Source: Priapulus caudatus (taxonomy: Eukaryota > Priapulida > Priapulimorpha > Priapulimorphida > Priapulidae). Taken from it: 29,121 nucleotides of DNA. Positions 17,545-27,310 of this stretch are shown piece by piece (position 1 is the first letter of the stretch; each line of letters starts with the position of its first letter). A program made the position numbers and the translations under genes. Below the pieces are notes generated by a model, which worked only from the letters and a program-made list of their open reading frames with translations, was not told the origin of the DNA and ran no database searches. The stretch spans positions 170,787-199,907 of the forward strand of contig NW_014577230.1 in NCBI RefSeq assembly GCF_000485595.1, given 5' to 3'.

Positions 17545-18034
17545 TGTTAGGATAATGAAAAGCAATTCTGGGAGTTGTGAAAAATACAGGCGCACCCAAC
17601 TGTAGAGTTCAGTTGGTATGGTAATGCAGTATGGTCAATAAACAGTAGGTCCGTCTGAAACTTTGCTGTTAAGGAAATAAGCTAGCGTAATTCCCATCAA
17701 GTTGTTAAAGTAGTTCCGATTAAAGATATTAAAGATAGTATGCAAAGACAATTATCATCTCACCTTTCTCAGTGTTTATTTCTTCGTCGCAACACACTAA
17801 ACAGCAATCACAATGCTTCAAATAATATATTTACATAATTGTAGTAATAATCAACAACAAGCCATGTTTAAATAGCAAATATTTCACCCTGGCACATTCT
17901 TCTGCAGTGCTAATTTTCAGACATCTAAACGATGTAGTCCTATATACACCCGATATTATCGGGACTACGCACCGGCAAGTTTATTGAGGTACTAGTTTAG
18001 TTTAGACAATTGTTATCTTTTGATTTAACCTTTC
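17545..18034. other. Intergenic 3' region between convergent transcripts
   Basis: AT-rich. On the minus strand, AATAAA signals lie at 17985-17980 and 17780-17775, downstream of the minus-strand candidate frame that ends at 18035. The plus strand carries the second MRPL19 AATAAA at 17637-17642. Confidence 0.4.
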
Positions 18035-18314
18035 CTAACTGAAGTAGTACCTCTTCTTAGACCGAGCCACTCTAGGACTGCAGTATATTCCCCAGTACAC
18101 ACTCGGAACTGGTATCGCAAACAGCTCATGAAGCTTAGTGCAATCGTTACAGGTTATACCATGGTTACATGCATCACTGCAGCTCCCAAACATCTCCACT
18201 ACATATATGTAGGGCATTGTAACGAACAATTGTAACGAACAATTGTCTTGGTGTCTGTAAATATGTACAAAACACCAATGTACCAAAACGCCACCACAAT
18301 TTCCAAGGCTAGAA
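18035..18314 (-). CDS. Hypothetical Cys-rich protein, terminal exon (candidate)
   Basis: An uninterrupted minus-strand frame of about 90 codons in AT-rich DNA, ending in TAG at 18035-18037 and followed 50 bp later by AATAAA. A possible acceptor (TTCTAG) lies at about 18310-18315. It reads SLGNCGGVLVHWCFVHIYRH, then QDNCSLQLFVTMPYIYVVEM, then FGSCSDACNHGITCNDCTKL and finally VPSVYWGIYCSPRVARSKKR. Eight cysteines and no lysine-rich low-complexity stretches suggest an extracellular disulphide-bonded domain. I recognise no family, and no upstream exon with a signal peptide is evident. It could still be a chance frame. Confidence 0.35.
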
Positions 18315-18799
18315 GGCGATTTTCTACGTAAGCATGTTCTTATAAATGTGCAATACATCACGGTTGATAGTTATACCTTGCTTTATCTGTATTACCAGGG
18401 AACCCACACATTATATAAAATTGCTACCACTGTGAGCGCCCACCAATTTGAAATCAAGCCTTATAATTATGAAACTATAATCATCACAATAGCCACAAAA
18501 CTATACAAAACAATCAAAAAATTTGTAGTTTTATCAATACACTATATAACGTATACAATATGCATACCTTGGCAGTGGTAACATAGTGTACGTGTGATAA
18601 GGTGTGAAGTAAAATTAGTCAAATTGATCGACACATGAGCATACAGTAATAAAAATTACCTGAGCTTTGAAACGTACGTCATGGAGTGAAATAAAAAGCT
18701 AACATTATAATGCTCATAATAAAAATTTCATTTCAGTATCACTGGAAGCAAAGGGTTTGACTTATAATTGTTTTTCGACGCAGACAAATAGACATCCGT

Positions 18800-18973
18800 A
18801 TGAAATGGCTTGTCGTAGCAACGTTACACTTACTGTCAATCATCCCAAGTAGCAATGGCAATCAGCTCACACCATTCAACGTACACAGTGTGAATTTATA
18901 TCCTAGATGCTTTTACACAACCAAAACTTGTCGTGTTATTCAACAGTGTGCAAGAACTGATATAGCCAAATAA
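18800..18973 (+). CDS. Small secreted Cys-containing peptide (candidate)
   Basis: A 57-codon frame, ATG to TAA. The N-terminus MKWLVVATLHLLSIIPSSNG looks like a signal peptide: a Lys then a hydrophobic stretch, with SNG as a plausible cleavage region. The mature part would be about 37 residues with three cysteines (C-x6-C-x5-C). A possible acceptor with a T-rich tract (TTTTTCGACGCAG) lies 20 bp upstream of the ATG, so a 5' exon may exist. An odd number of cysteines means a dimer or an incomplete exon. No family is recognised. Confidence 0.35.
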   Translation: MKWLVVATLHLLSIIPSSNGNQLTPFNVHSVNLYPRCFYTTKTCRVIQQCARTDIAK

Positions 18974-18979
18974 TGCTAT

Positions 18980-19670
18980 CAGCTGCACGTGCAGCCTCGC
19001 AGCTGTCAGTATATAACACACGTAGAAGTAGGTGTAGTCTATTAGTTATATCAGGAGTAAATAATCACAAATGACTCATCTACCTCAGAGAAATGGCCAG
19101 TTGAGCTAAGTTAACATGTGCTCATGAATTAATTGATGCAAGCAAGCCAACATTTCAGTACTTTCCTTTACTAGTGAACAGTCCCTGTGAAATCGGCATA
19201 AAACGGACTGACCATTTGAACCAGAGAGCCTGAGGCGTGTACTCCGATCTTAATTCTACATGCAGACCTTGCATTACAGCTAAATATGCATGTAAAGACT
19301 AGAAACGTATAACAGCACTTCTTCCTGTATAGCATTACTGCTACGTGACGACTTTCACATATTCCTTTTTATTATTACCCTCAGGGTAAATGAAAAGGAT
19401 GCTCATCATATCAACACGACAAGGGAAAAGTCACGCAGATAGAATGATATATTTAATACTTGTTTGACATACCTAACGTAGCTTAGTCTCTTACCTCAGC
19501 TGGCACAAAACGACTCACTTTAATGACTGATCAACTCACACAAATGCAAATAGCATGGACTTCTCTTTTAAATTTATCACATACATGTGTCACATTCATT
19601 ATCCTGTTATATATGCGTCACACAGAATAACGTGTCACGCGAGAAATCTTCAAAAGCTGCAATGCCAGAC
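18980..19670. other. Intergenic, no gene recognised
   Basis: AT-rich. A short match to the CAGGAGTAG family terminus (CAGGAGTAAATAATC at about 19051) is too short to call an element. A small inverted repeat TTACCCTCAGGGTAA lies at 19375-19389. Confidence 0.35.
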
Positions 19671-19681
19671 ACCAAACTTAG

Positions 19682-19923
19682 GCTGAGAGGGTCTATGTCC
19701 CCCCGGGTACTGCCGGAACGTACCCTGGGTACCGGACCGTACCCTGGTACTATCTAATATGCCGGACCGTACCTCGCCTACTCCACTAACGAGTCTAGGG
19801 AGTCGCCTACGCCTACTCCCTATCCCTAACCATATCAAATAGTTACCAGTGTATGTTCCAGTATACCAGACCGTACCCAGGGTACGTTCCAGCAGTACCC
19901 TGGGGGACATAGACCCTATGAGC
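19682..19923. mobile_element. Foldback element, TTAGGG-core family, copy C
   Basis: Same family as 4871-5449 but in the reverse orientation and 242 bp long. Ends are GCTGAGAGGGTCTATGTCCC and GACCCTATGAGC. The 9-bp target duplication CAAACTTAG lies at 19673-19681 and 19924-19932. The telomere-type core has shrunk to a single CCCTAA unit with a CCCTAT neighbour. This copy independently confirms the element's ends and the 9-bp duplication. Confidence 0.85.
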
Positions 19924-19932
19924 CAAACTTAG

Positions 19933-21964
19933 ATAACATGGCAAGGCAGTAACTCTTTAAGTACGATAAATATACTCCTGTAATGCATGCTGGGTTTCTA
20001 ACAAGGGTTATTGGATATAAATTATTTTGACCGTGTCGAGTCAGACACATCGGATATTCTAGATTGAATTTTAAAATCTCTCAATAATTGACTTGGCTAT
20101 TGCTTTGAGAGCAAACACTCGGTTAAAAACACTTCATCATTTCCTTTTTTTAAATTGAGTTTTGTCAACCGAGATAAACATTGAACACGTTTACGATGCT
20201 GCAGCATTCATAGGGCCAGTTCACCTCGATCATCTAGCTGTGATGGTGCTAGACTACAAACCCGAGACCGAGCAATGAACCGAATATTATTCACCCCACA
20301 GTTGCATGCACAAAATATGTTACTCAAAATCACAGGCAACCACTCCTACACTGCACTGCAGATAGGGACCATCTGGATAAAATCGCCATTGCAGATCTTT
20401 GGTTGCAGTTCATGTAGATACGATATGCTTTGGAGATACTAATGGTTTGAATTCATGATTGACTGACGAATCAAGCGTGTACCAAAAAACTTTCATTAAA
20501 TAATACACAATTAACATGACTTAATACTAGTTTCCCATCCACACTGCTCATTAACGTGACAACAGGTGCGAGTTTAGGTTATAGAAACAAGTGTACAGCA
20601 CATGTTGCATGCACAGATACACGTACATCAATAGGCCAGCGAACCCTATGGCTATGCGCTATACAGTTCACATTTCTCGAGTCCCTCAAACACGAGTAGG
20701 TACATACCTACCTCACAATAAGGATTAGGCATCAGTACACAGTACTGGGGTTAGACGAGCTAGTTTGCAGATCTATATGGTACAAGCAGTTGTGCAGAGA
20801 TAAACAGCTCATCAGTTTGTTGGCAATGCTATTGCATAGTCAGCAGAATAAGCACCAAGAGAATGAGAAGATAGTTTCCATTGAAATTATTAAAATAATT
20901 GCAATTTAGTAAAATACGAAGGCGCATTTTATCAGTTATGGCTCTAGGACTCACTCTTTCCCTCCCTCAAACAAGCAAGCAAAACATTGTGACTAAAACG
21001 GCACCTGATTAGTAAATAAGTCTATGACGCCTACACAAAAATCTCTTAGATGAAAGTGATGGTTAACGTTCCTATTAACTGAATTTATAAAAATTACAAA
21101 GGCACTTGTTTGCCCTGATGATCGTCAACTGAATCCTGTACACACACGGTATGATCAACGAGGGAGATGACGTCATGCTTGCCCCATGGCCTGCTATGCA
21201 GGGCCTGAGGCCACAGAACAAGCACACCACATGCAGCGGGAAGGGATCAGACTAGCGCCAATTGAATCACACACATCAGGGACCTAGTGCAAAGAAGAGA
21301 AAACAAAACAAAACTATTAATGCATAACATTTAACAACATTTGTAAACGTTTAGACGACCAAAATGATACCGTGACAAACTTCCACTGCAGACGTGCAGT
21401 GATAAAATAAGGAAAGGACAAAAATGTAACTTGTGTATCATGCCTTTTCTGTGTGGATGTAAATGAGCACATGGTGCTATGTGTGACTCCAGCCATGCAG
21501 CTATACTTTAAAAATATGTTTAACAAAATTGCTCAAGTTTCTAGGGACATTAAAAAAGCACTACTTGCACATCTGTTCTCATACCTCGATTCTTTTTAAC
21601 CATGAATCTTGTTTTAACACTATTACATCAGAAATATTAATATTATGGATCACTAGCACAATGAGGGTGCTATATCCTGTGACATTCTGCAAAATATGTA
21701 GTAATTATCAATGAAAAATCAGGTGAGGTGGTGGTATTTCTCCTATACACATAATCACACCGCAATTACAAATACCAAGACACATCTATTCCAGTCTGGT
21801 TCTAGCAAAAAGGGTACTCGAACAAAATAGCTAGAGCTTATACACCATTTTTGACATTGATATGCTACCAACTCGTGGAACATATCTTGAGCACCTCTGA
21901 CCTTGAAACAATCTAAGATCTCCTGCATTCTGCAATACTGATCACAACAACTAAGCAATTGCGA
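19933..21964. other. Intergenic and 3' flank of the TAB gene
   Basis: About 2 kb of AT-rich DNA without a recognised gene. The part next to 21965 should contain the 3' untranslated region of the minus-strand TAB gene. I found no clear AATAAA or ATTAAA on the minus strand close to the stop, so the 3' end is not located. A CRE-like TGACGTCA lies at about 21168-21175. Confidence 0.4.
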
Positions 21965-22194
21965 TCAAGAGATCTGCACATAGTGCGTGCTAACCGCAGG
22001 CCGGTGGCAGTAGCAGCTGCCTGCTGGGTGGTTTTCCGGGCAGACGGGGCGTGGGGATGTACCTTGGGCAAAGCGTGGCATTTCACACACTTCACAGCTT
22101 TTCAGGGCAGGATGGTTGCGCAGGGTACATGCCGAGCAAGCCCACTCCGGACCTTCATCCTCCTCTGGATTCGGTGACTGACCAGTAGAGTTTG
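21965..22194 (-). CDS. TAB2/3-like: TAB2/3-like exon 5 (NZF zinc finger and C-terminal tail)
   Basis: Acceptor GTTGCAG behind a good pyrimidine tract. It encodes NPEEDEGPEWACSACTLRNH, then PALKSCEVCEMPRFAQG. The finger fits W-x-C-x2-C-x3-N-x6-C-x2-C exactly and closely resembles the TAB2 end. The ubiquitin-contacting Thr-Phe pair of TAB2 is Thr-Leu here (465-466). Human TAB2 stops just after MPR; this frame runs 32 residues further with C, H and P residues (VCPENHPAGSCYCHRP) to TGA at 21967-21965. A GTACAT donor at the Gln-Gly junction means the tail might instead be intron. Confidence 0.88.
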
Positions 22195-25100
22195 CTGCAA
22201 CAGGAAGCACACAGGTCATGTGATTGCTAAAACAGAGGGTTTGGACTTCATTCTAAAGCTGAGTTTTTTTTCCGGCGTGTGCCTACTGGGCAGGTATGAA
22301 GACATGAAGACATTCACAGTTTTCACTGGCAGGTGCCGCCGCATGCAGGCTCTCTTCTTGACACCATTTCCACACTCCATCTCTTTTTGCTGAGTGCCAA
22401 GCAGAGAAGCAGTATGTACCATTTTTTAAGGCTTTGGTATGACCTGGTCGGGAGTCGAACCCACATGCGAGGCAAGCACTCAACCATTCAACCATCGCTG
22501 CGGTTATTAAAGTAAAAGGCAAACACTGTCATAAAGAAAATGAAAGTGTCAATGACACTGTAGCTCACCACAAAAAAAGGACACAAATGAGTGAGTGAAA
22601 AGAAGTCAGTTTTAATTGAGCAACCATCGACGTACATTATAGAAACGAAAAGTATATATGGGAGAACTCCCATTATATACTCTTGATAATTATGTGTAAT
22701 TTTTTATGTGAAAATAAATGTTTGAGATGTGAAAGTCTGAGATGTGGGCGAGTGATGACGTTACACCTAAATGATCGCCATTTAACGTTTTTATAATATT
22801 CAGATTTAGGCACTGCCTAAAAGCGGAGCTCCCGATGTGTAACGTGTAAGATTGAGAGGATACGCTTATTCCACGTAGCTGCTATATACCACGTGACAAT
22901 GGTGTTTCCCTGCCCATAACACAACGTTTGTCAAAGGTTAATTGGTTGCATGGAAGTGTTTATTTCGTATGAGTTTTTCTAGGCGGTAGCACACAGTTGC
23001 CATCTGTATATCGCAATAATAATTTATAAACCAAAATGAATCACAATTTGTGACGGTAGATGGCGCTATACCTGCTTTGATGTTTCTTAGCGATGTCGTT
23101 CGAAATAAATAGGTTATGCTGCGTTCCGACATGTTTTGTAAAACTTTGCTCTAATATAGACGTTTTATCGGCAGGGCAGAGCGGAAAAACCAATTTTGCA
23201 TTAAAGATATTGTCAATGAAATCTTGTAAAACGAACCAGACGAGTGTGACACCACAGACTGTTTGTTATCTGCGTGTCTATATAATATGCTATATAATTG
23301 CTAAAACCTACCTAATTTGCGTAATTTTTTTTTAAATATAAAAAACCCCTAGCCCTTATTCATTCACATACCAAAAATGAGCAAAATCCGTTGAACCTGA
23401 ACTGACTAATGGCAATTCCCATTTTTGCCAAAAAATTGCCGTGGCTCGAAAGTATGCCGACTGGCGTGCTCCAAAATAGGACGTTCAATATGGGAGCATA
23501 GCAGTAACAACTATACCCGATTTCAAACATGTGGGTCAAACGGTTCCTGAGTTATCGTTGACGGACGACGACCCATAGCAATAGCTCAGCTTGACAAGCT
23601 CAGCTATAAAATAGGGAGTTTACTTACGCTCTCTTCTGTTGGATATGTCAACTTCTTTGGTCATGCACTGTACCTCTATCTTCAGTTGAGTGTTTTGCCG
23701 ACGTAATGCCTTAAGCTCTTCGATCTGCAGAAAGAGAAAACTTTGCTAGAGTAATAAGTACTTACCCATACATACGACAGAAGCAATGACCTGATCACTT
23801 TATAATTTCGTATTAATTACAAACACTAAGGAACCGCATGTTTTACCTCAACAAGAAAATCAATACAAAGGGAATCACCCGCATATAACAACATGCAGCA
23901 GTAGACCAAGAGCACATTTGAAATAAATTTAATTGCATTATCTCTGCTTGTGTGCAATCATGCATCAAATAGATGCCTATGACTTGAGATCTAGGTTAGT
24001 TCACATGAATGTTTTATCACTGGATGGGTGTTACAATGCGTGTGTGCATAAACCCTACCGTTGCTAGACCCACGTTCTGGTCTGGGTTCTGCCTTTGTAG
24101 CACGGCTTGTTCTAGTTCGCCGACATCATTCCTGAGATCCAGCAACACCTTCCTGGCCGTGCTTAGCTTAGTCTGCAATCGCTCTCTGCGTGTTCTCTGG
24201 CGTAGGAGTAGAGCTGGAAAATTTGCAGCAGGTCGCAAATAATATTCCTGCCCATCGCTTACGTTGAAACATTCTAGCACACAAACTTGTAATGTAGTCA
24301 AATAATCCAATATTTTCCAAATATATAACAATCACACTACTTTGCTTTTAAATTTTGCCTAATGTCATTCCTCCTGTGCAATGAATGACCAGAGCTTGCA
24401 CTAATTGAAAGTTACTGCTACTGATATGTGATAACTTCTTGGTAACAAACTACTACCCAAAATGGCAGAAAACTGCAACCCTTGTCACTTGCGTATCGGC
24501 TAATCAAATAGCAGGGCATGTGTTCTAATTGGTCATGATATCACAGGTAGAAATATAATAACACAAATGAGGTTTGTTAATTTAGACAAATTTAGACAAG
24601 GTAGTTCTTAATGAATTTCATCATCTAGTACCAATCTAATAGCAATTTTTCAATAGATCAGTACTAAATGCTATACAATATCATAACGTGGTAACAGGTA
24701 AATGACCATAAAGCTGTGCCCATCTCAATGGTTTCTTTCAATCTTAATCCATCTGGTGTGACCAGGGTAAAAAATACACGGGAACAATGAGCGATTCACT
24801 CTTCAAACCTGCGAAATCGCTCCCGTGAGGCTGAAAATAGCTCCCGTAACATTTTTTGACAAGACCTATTTTTCCCACAGACTTGAAAAAGAGCTCTCGT
24901 GAAAAAAAAGTCATGTTTTTCCTGGGTGTGACTGACAGATAGGTCTAGCCAATCAGCACTGTGATAGGAGCAATCTTGCTTATTAGTAAAGTGCCACGAG
25001 TCTACACTGTATGCATGAAAAGTACGTCTGCCGGTCAGCTGCAAACTGGTGGGCTGGACCGACCTAGCAACAACACTTAAGGTAAGCATAGTGATCCTAC

Positions 25101-26760
25101 TCAGACCGACAGCTTAATTGAATTCAGGCCTAGTGTATACAGCTCAGGTAATTGCAAATAGGAACTCTAATGACAAGCAATACATACCTTGTGTGTATGC
25201 ATCATCTTGTGTCGCCCTACTGCTGATAGGAAGTGGTGCTGCCCCCTGAGCAGCAAAGGCTGACACTACCTGCGGGCTTTGTTGATTAGAGTTAGCTGGC
25301 AATCGAGGGGGGAGCTCTGGCAGATCGTACGTGGGGTTATCATAGCTTCCTCCACTATGCTCAAGGTACAGTGTTGGACCTGCAGCAGTGCTGCCACCTG
25401 GAACAGCATTCACCGGCTGCGTCGTTGGCGTCGACGGATTCGAAAGCACAATATTGACGTTTGACGTGTAGGCCGTACTGGCCTGCGTGTAGGTGGCGCC
25501 GGCAGCCGTCGTAGTCTGCTGGGTCGGAGATGTCGCCGTGTTGACAAAGAGAGGTCTGGAGTAGTCGGTCGGTATGCGCAGGTGCAACGCGCTGTGCTGA
25601 GACCGCGATGGTGACAGCAGCTGCTGGTCCACGCGCAGCCGTGGAGGGTGCGTGACGCCAGCGCTCGCAAACGGCTCAAGCACTTGAGGTTCGTTCCTCG
25701 GATTGAACACCGGCTGCCTCGTACCGCCCGGACTGTCACTGCCGCCGCCGCCGTACTGGGGCCGCGGTGGCGCCCCCTGCCGCTCCATGAGACTGACCTG
25801 CGCCATCACGCGGCCCGTCGTCGGCGAGTAGGGGGTCTGGTGGCGTCGCGGGGCCCCGTCGCCGATGCTCGGACCGTAGTTGACGCACGCGATGCTCGTC
25901 GTGTTCTGCGGGTTGCGTGCAGAGCTCAGGAACGGCATGAGATCCGTCGGATTGACGAGCGCATTCTGCGGCGGCGTCCCCTGCGCCGGGCTCACCTTCC
26001 ACTGGCGCCCCCGCGCCGCATCGCTCAGGTTCAGCCGCAGGCCATGCCTCAGCTGGTGCTGGCCGAGCGGCTGCTCCGCCGCGTCCCCCTGGTGGCGCAT
26101 GTAGCGGCACAGCTGCTGCTCACATTCCTCCCTGTTATTAAAGCTCTGTAAAGACAAGCGGCATTCACGTCAGAGTCGAATAGATGCTAGTGTGCAGGCG
26201 AACATACTGACATAGGACGCTTACATTTCTGCAGAAACTCTAAGCATCTAAAAACATCGTATGAGATCACTACATAAAAGTTTAAAGTGCATACTGAGAG
26301 ACAATTAAACATTTGCAAGTAAAACTAAATGCACAGTAATTAACAATAATGCATCTTAAAATTTTTTTTTTTTAAATAAAATTCACATCAACACTGTCAT
26401 CAGTACACCACAAACAGCAGCTAATAAAAAACATTCATTTTTAATTATCAGTTATAATGGCTTCTGAGATTAATTTGAATGTTTCTTGCAATAGTACAGC
26501 TGCAACTAAATGATGGTTCACGCAAATAGCCTACACCACATATTGCAGATTCATGATACATCATAAAATCCTATATATCTCTTGCTAATATAAGAATACC
26601 TTGCTGAAATAAAACTTCTAAATTTACCTCTTAAACTATTTCATACCTTGTTGATGTATGACTTTATAACATCCTCAGGAATGTCAGGAAAACGAATTCT
26701 GAGGTCGTGGTATAGCCTGTCATCAAAATAGGTGGTGCAAGATGGCCCATCCTGCGCCAT
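21965..26760 (-). CDS. TAB2/3-like: TAB2/TAB3-like TAK1-binding adaptor, 5 exons
   Basis: Homologue of TAB2/TAB3, cytosolic adaptors that bind Lys63-linked polyubiquitin through a C-terminal NZF and bring the kinase TAK1 (MAP3K7) to receptor complexes in NF-kB and MAPK signalling. Coding exons, 5' to 3': 26760-26647, 26145-25188, 24213-24059, 23724-23628 and 22194-21965. They total 1,554 nt and 517 residues, shorter than human (about 690-710), mainly in the linker. Phases agree throughout (0, 1, 0, 1). Domains: N-terminal CUE (about 15-60), Pro/Ser/Thr/Gln-rich linker, coiled coil (about 355-440, the TAK1-binding region in vertebrates) and NZF (459-482). An intron SINE and a MITE lie close to splice sites. 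Confidence 0.9.
22264..22502 (-). mobile_element. tRNA-derived SINE in TAB intron 4
   Basis: On the minus strand the head starts near GCAGCGATGGTTGAATGG. It carries a Pol III A box (TGGTTGAGTGC, 22486-22476) and B box (GGTTCGACTCC, 22461-22451) at tRNA spacing, then a unique body of about 170 bp and a short A-run (22271-22264). It is not a tRNA gene, because no acceptor stem closes. The A-run end is about 70 bp upstream of the exon 5 acceptor. I saw no clear target duplication. Confidence 0.7.
23380..23606 (-). repeat. Dispersed hairpin-headed repeat in TAB intron 4
   Basis: Read on the minus strand it opens with ATAGCTGAGCTTGTCAAGCT then GAGCTATTG, a hairpin, followed by GGGTCGTCGTCCGTCAACGA. 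This is the same layout as the repeat at 15598 on the plus strand (hairpin, then CGTCCGTC), although the bodies differ. The boundary toward 23380 is approximate. It lies 21 bp downstream of the exon 4 donor. Confidence 0.5.
23628..23724 (-). CDS. TAB2/3-like: TAB2/3-like exon 4 (coiled coil, second part)
   Basis: Acceptor CTGCAG, donor GTAAGT. It encodes IEELKALRRQNTQLKIEVQC, then MTKEVDISNRRE. It corresponds to the '[29 protein letters not shown]' segment of TAB2. Phase 1 end. A MITE-like repeat starts 21 bp into the following intron. Confidence 0.85.
24059..24213 (-). CDS. TAB2/3-like: TAB2/3-like exon 3 (coiled coil)
   Basis: Acceptor TTCCAG, donor GTAGGG. After the split Ala it encodes LLLRQRTRRERLQTKLSTAR, then KVLLDLRNDVGELEQAVLQR. 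The heptad pattern and the 'ALL..Q..R.ERLQ..L' start match the TAB2/3 coiled coil, which binds TAK1 in vertebrates. It ends in phase 0. Confidence 0.88.
24214..25187. other. TAB intron 2
   Basis: AT-rich intron. It contains several GCTCCCGT-type motifs at about 24820-24900 (GCTCCCGTGAGG, GCTCCCGTAAC, GCTCTCGTGA), perhaps a decayed repeat. No exon is supported; a 97-codon minus frame at 24796-25089 has no recognisable content and does not fit the gene's splice phases. Confidence 0.45.
25188..26145 (-). CDS. TAB2/3-like: TAB2/3-like exon 2 (CUE second half and linker)
   Basis: Acceptor TTACAG before AGC, donor GTATGT at 25187. It begins SFNNREECEQQLCRYMRHQG, finishing the CUE helix. About 290 low-complexity residues rich in Pro, Ser, Thr, Gln and Gly follow, including LNLSDAARG (like the LNFSDDSG of TAB2) and a YDNPTYDLPELPPRLP stretch with PxxP motifs. 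It ends RATQDDAYTQ, which equals the DDAAYTQ of TAB2 just before the coiled coil. The exon is visibly more GC-rich than the DNA around it. Confidence 0.9.
26647..26760 (-). CDS. TAB2/3-like: TAB2/3-like exon 1 (CUE, first half)
   Basis: ATG at 26760-26758, donor GTATGA. It encodes MAQDGPSCTTYFDDRLYHDL, then RIRFPDIPEDVIKSYINK. LYHDLR-RFPDIPE-VI matches the start of the CUE domain of TAB2 ('LHDLRQKFPEVPE'), including the Phe-Pro motif. Phase 0 end. A T-rich tract and TAG at about 26850 upstream could mark a 5' UTR intron. Confidence 0.88.
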
Positions 26761-26769
26761 TGCAGAAAA

Positions 26770-27310
26770 CTGGGTGGAATGCCCTCCTACATTAATTCCC
26801 TGCATGCTTCACATCTTCCTTCCCTTATCATTAATAAGCTGGTGTAATGCCATCACACTGTAAACCCTAAAAAACAATAAATGACATTTTACTTTACGGA
26901 ATGCAAAGAATTCTAAATGCACTACTCGCACAATCTGTCATGCTCAAAATCGTTATCTACAGGGTCAAGTTTCTGCCCACCAGCATTTGATCTATTTTTA
27001 ACTACTGAACTTTGCTTGGTTGTTATTCGTTACACAGTTGGGTATGAAAGAAATCTTAATCATGGAGTGAAGACAACTACATTTTGTGCATATCTAGAAT
27101 ACAACAAAGAGTTAAAACCTAAAAGTTCAAAATAATTATTTATTTGATGTAACAGTACAGACCAGAAGTATAAACATACACATCAGGTGCAATAATCATA
27201 TAGGACATGAAATAAAATGAAGACAGAAGAATAAAAACAGTGTGCGAACAGGTGCATCTAGTAGATTTTTAATGAATGGCAAACAAGGACTGTAGTCAAG
27301 TATATACAAA
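26770..27310. other. 5' flank of the TAB gene
   Basis: AT-rich with no clear promoter motifs close to the start codon. On the minus strand, TTATTGTTTTTTAG near 26870-26857 could be a 5' UTR splice acceptor. If so, the true promoter lies further right, possibly near 28980-29050, where a consensus donor AAG/GTGAGT occurs. Confidence 0.3.

Noticed and set aside
18348-18581. Plus-strand frame of 77 codons starting MQYITVDSYT
   Set aside because: AT-rich, no recognisable content, antisense to the candidate Cys-rich exon; probably chance.
19046-19062. Another end of the CAGGAGTAG transposon family (CAGGAGTAAATAATC)
   Set aside because: Only about 13 bp match and there is no partner end or duplication.
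22430-22502. tRNA gene on the minus strand
   Set aside because: A and B boxes are present, but there is no matching acceptor stem or clean 3' end, and a SINE body follows.
25410-26157. Long alternative frames on both strands across the GC-rich region
   Set aside because: Shadows of TAB exon 2; the minus-strand frame used for exon 2 is the only one with correct splice phases and TAB2-like ends.
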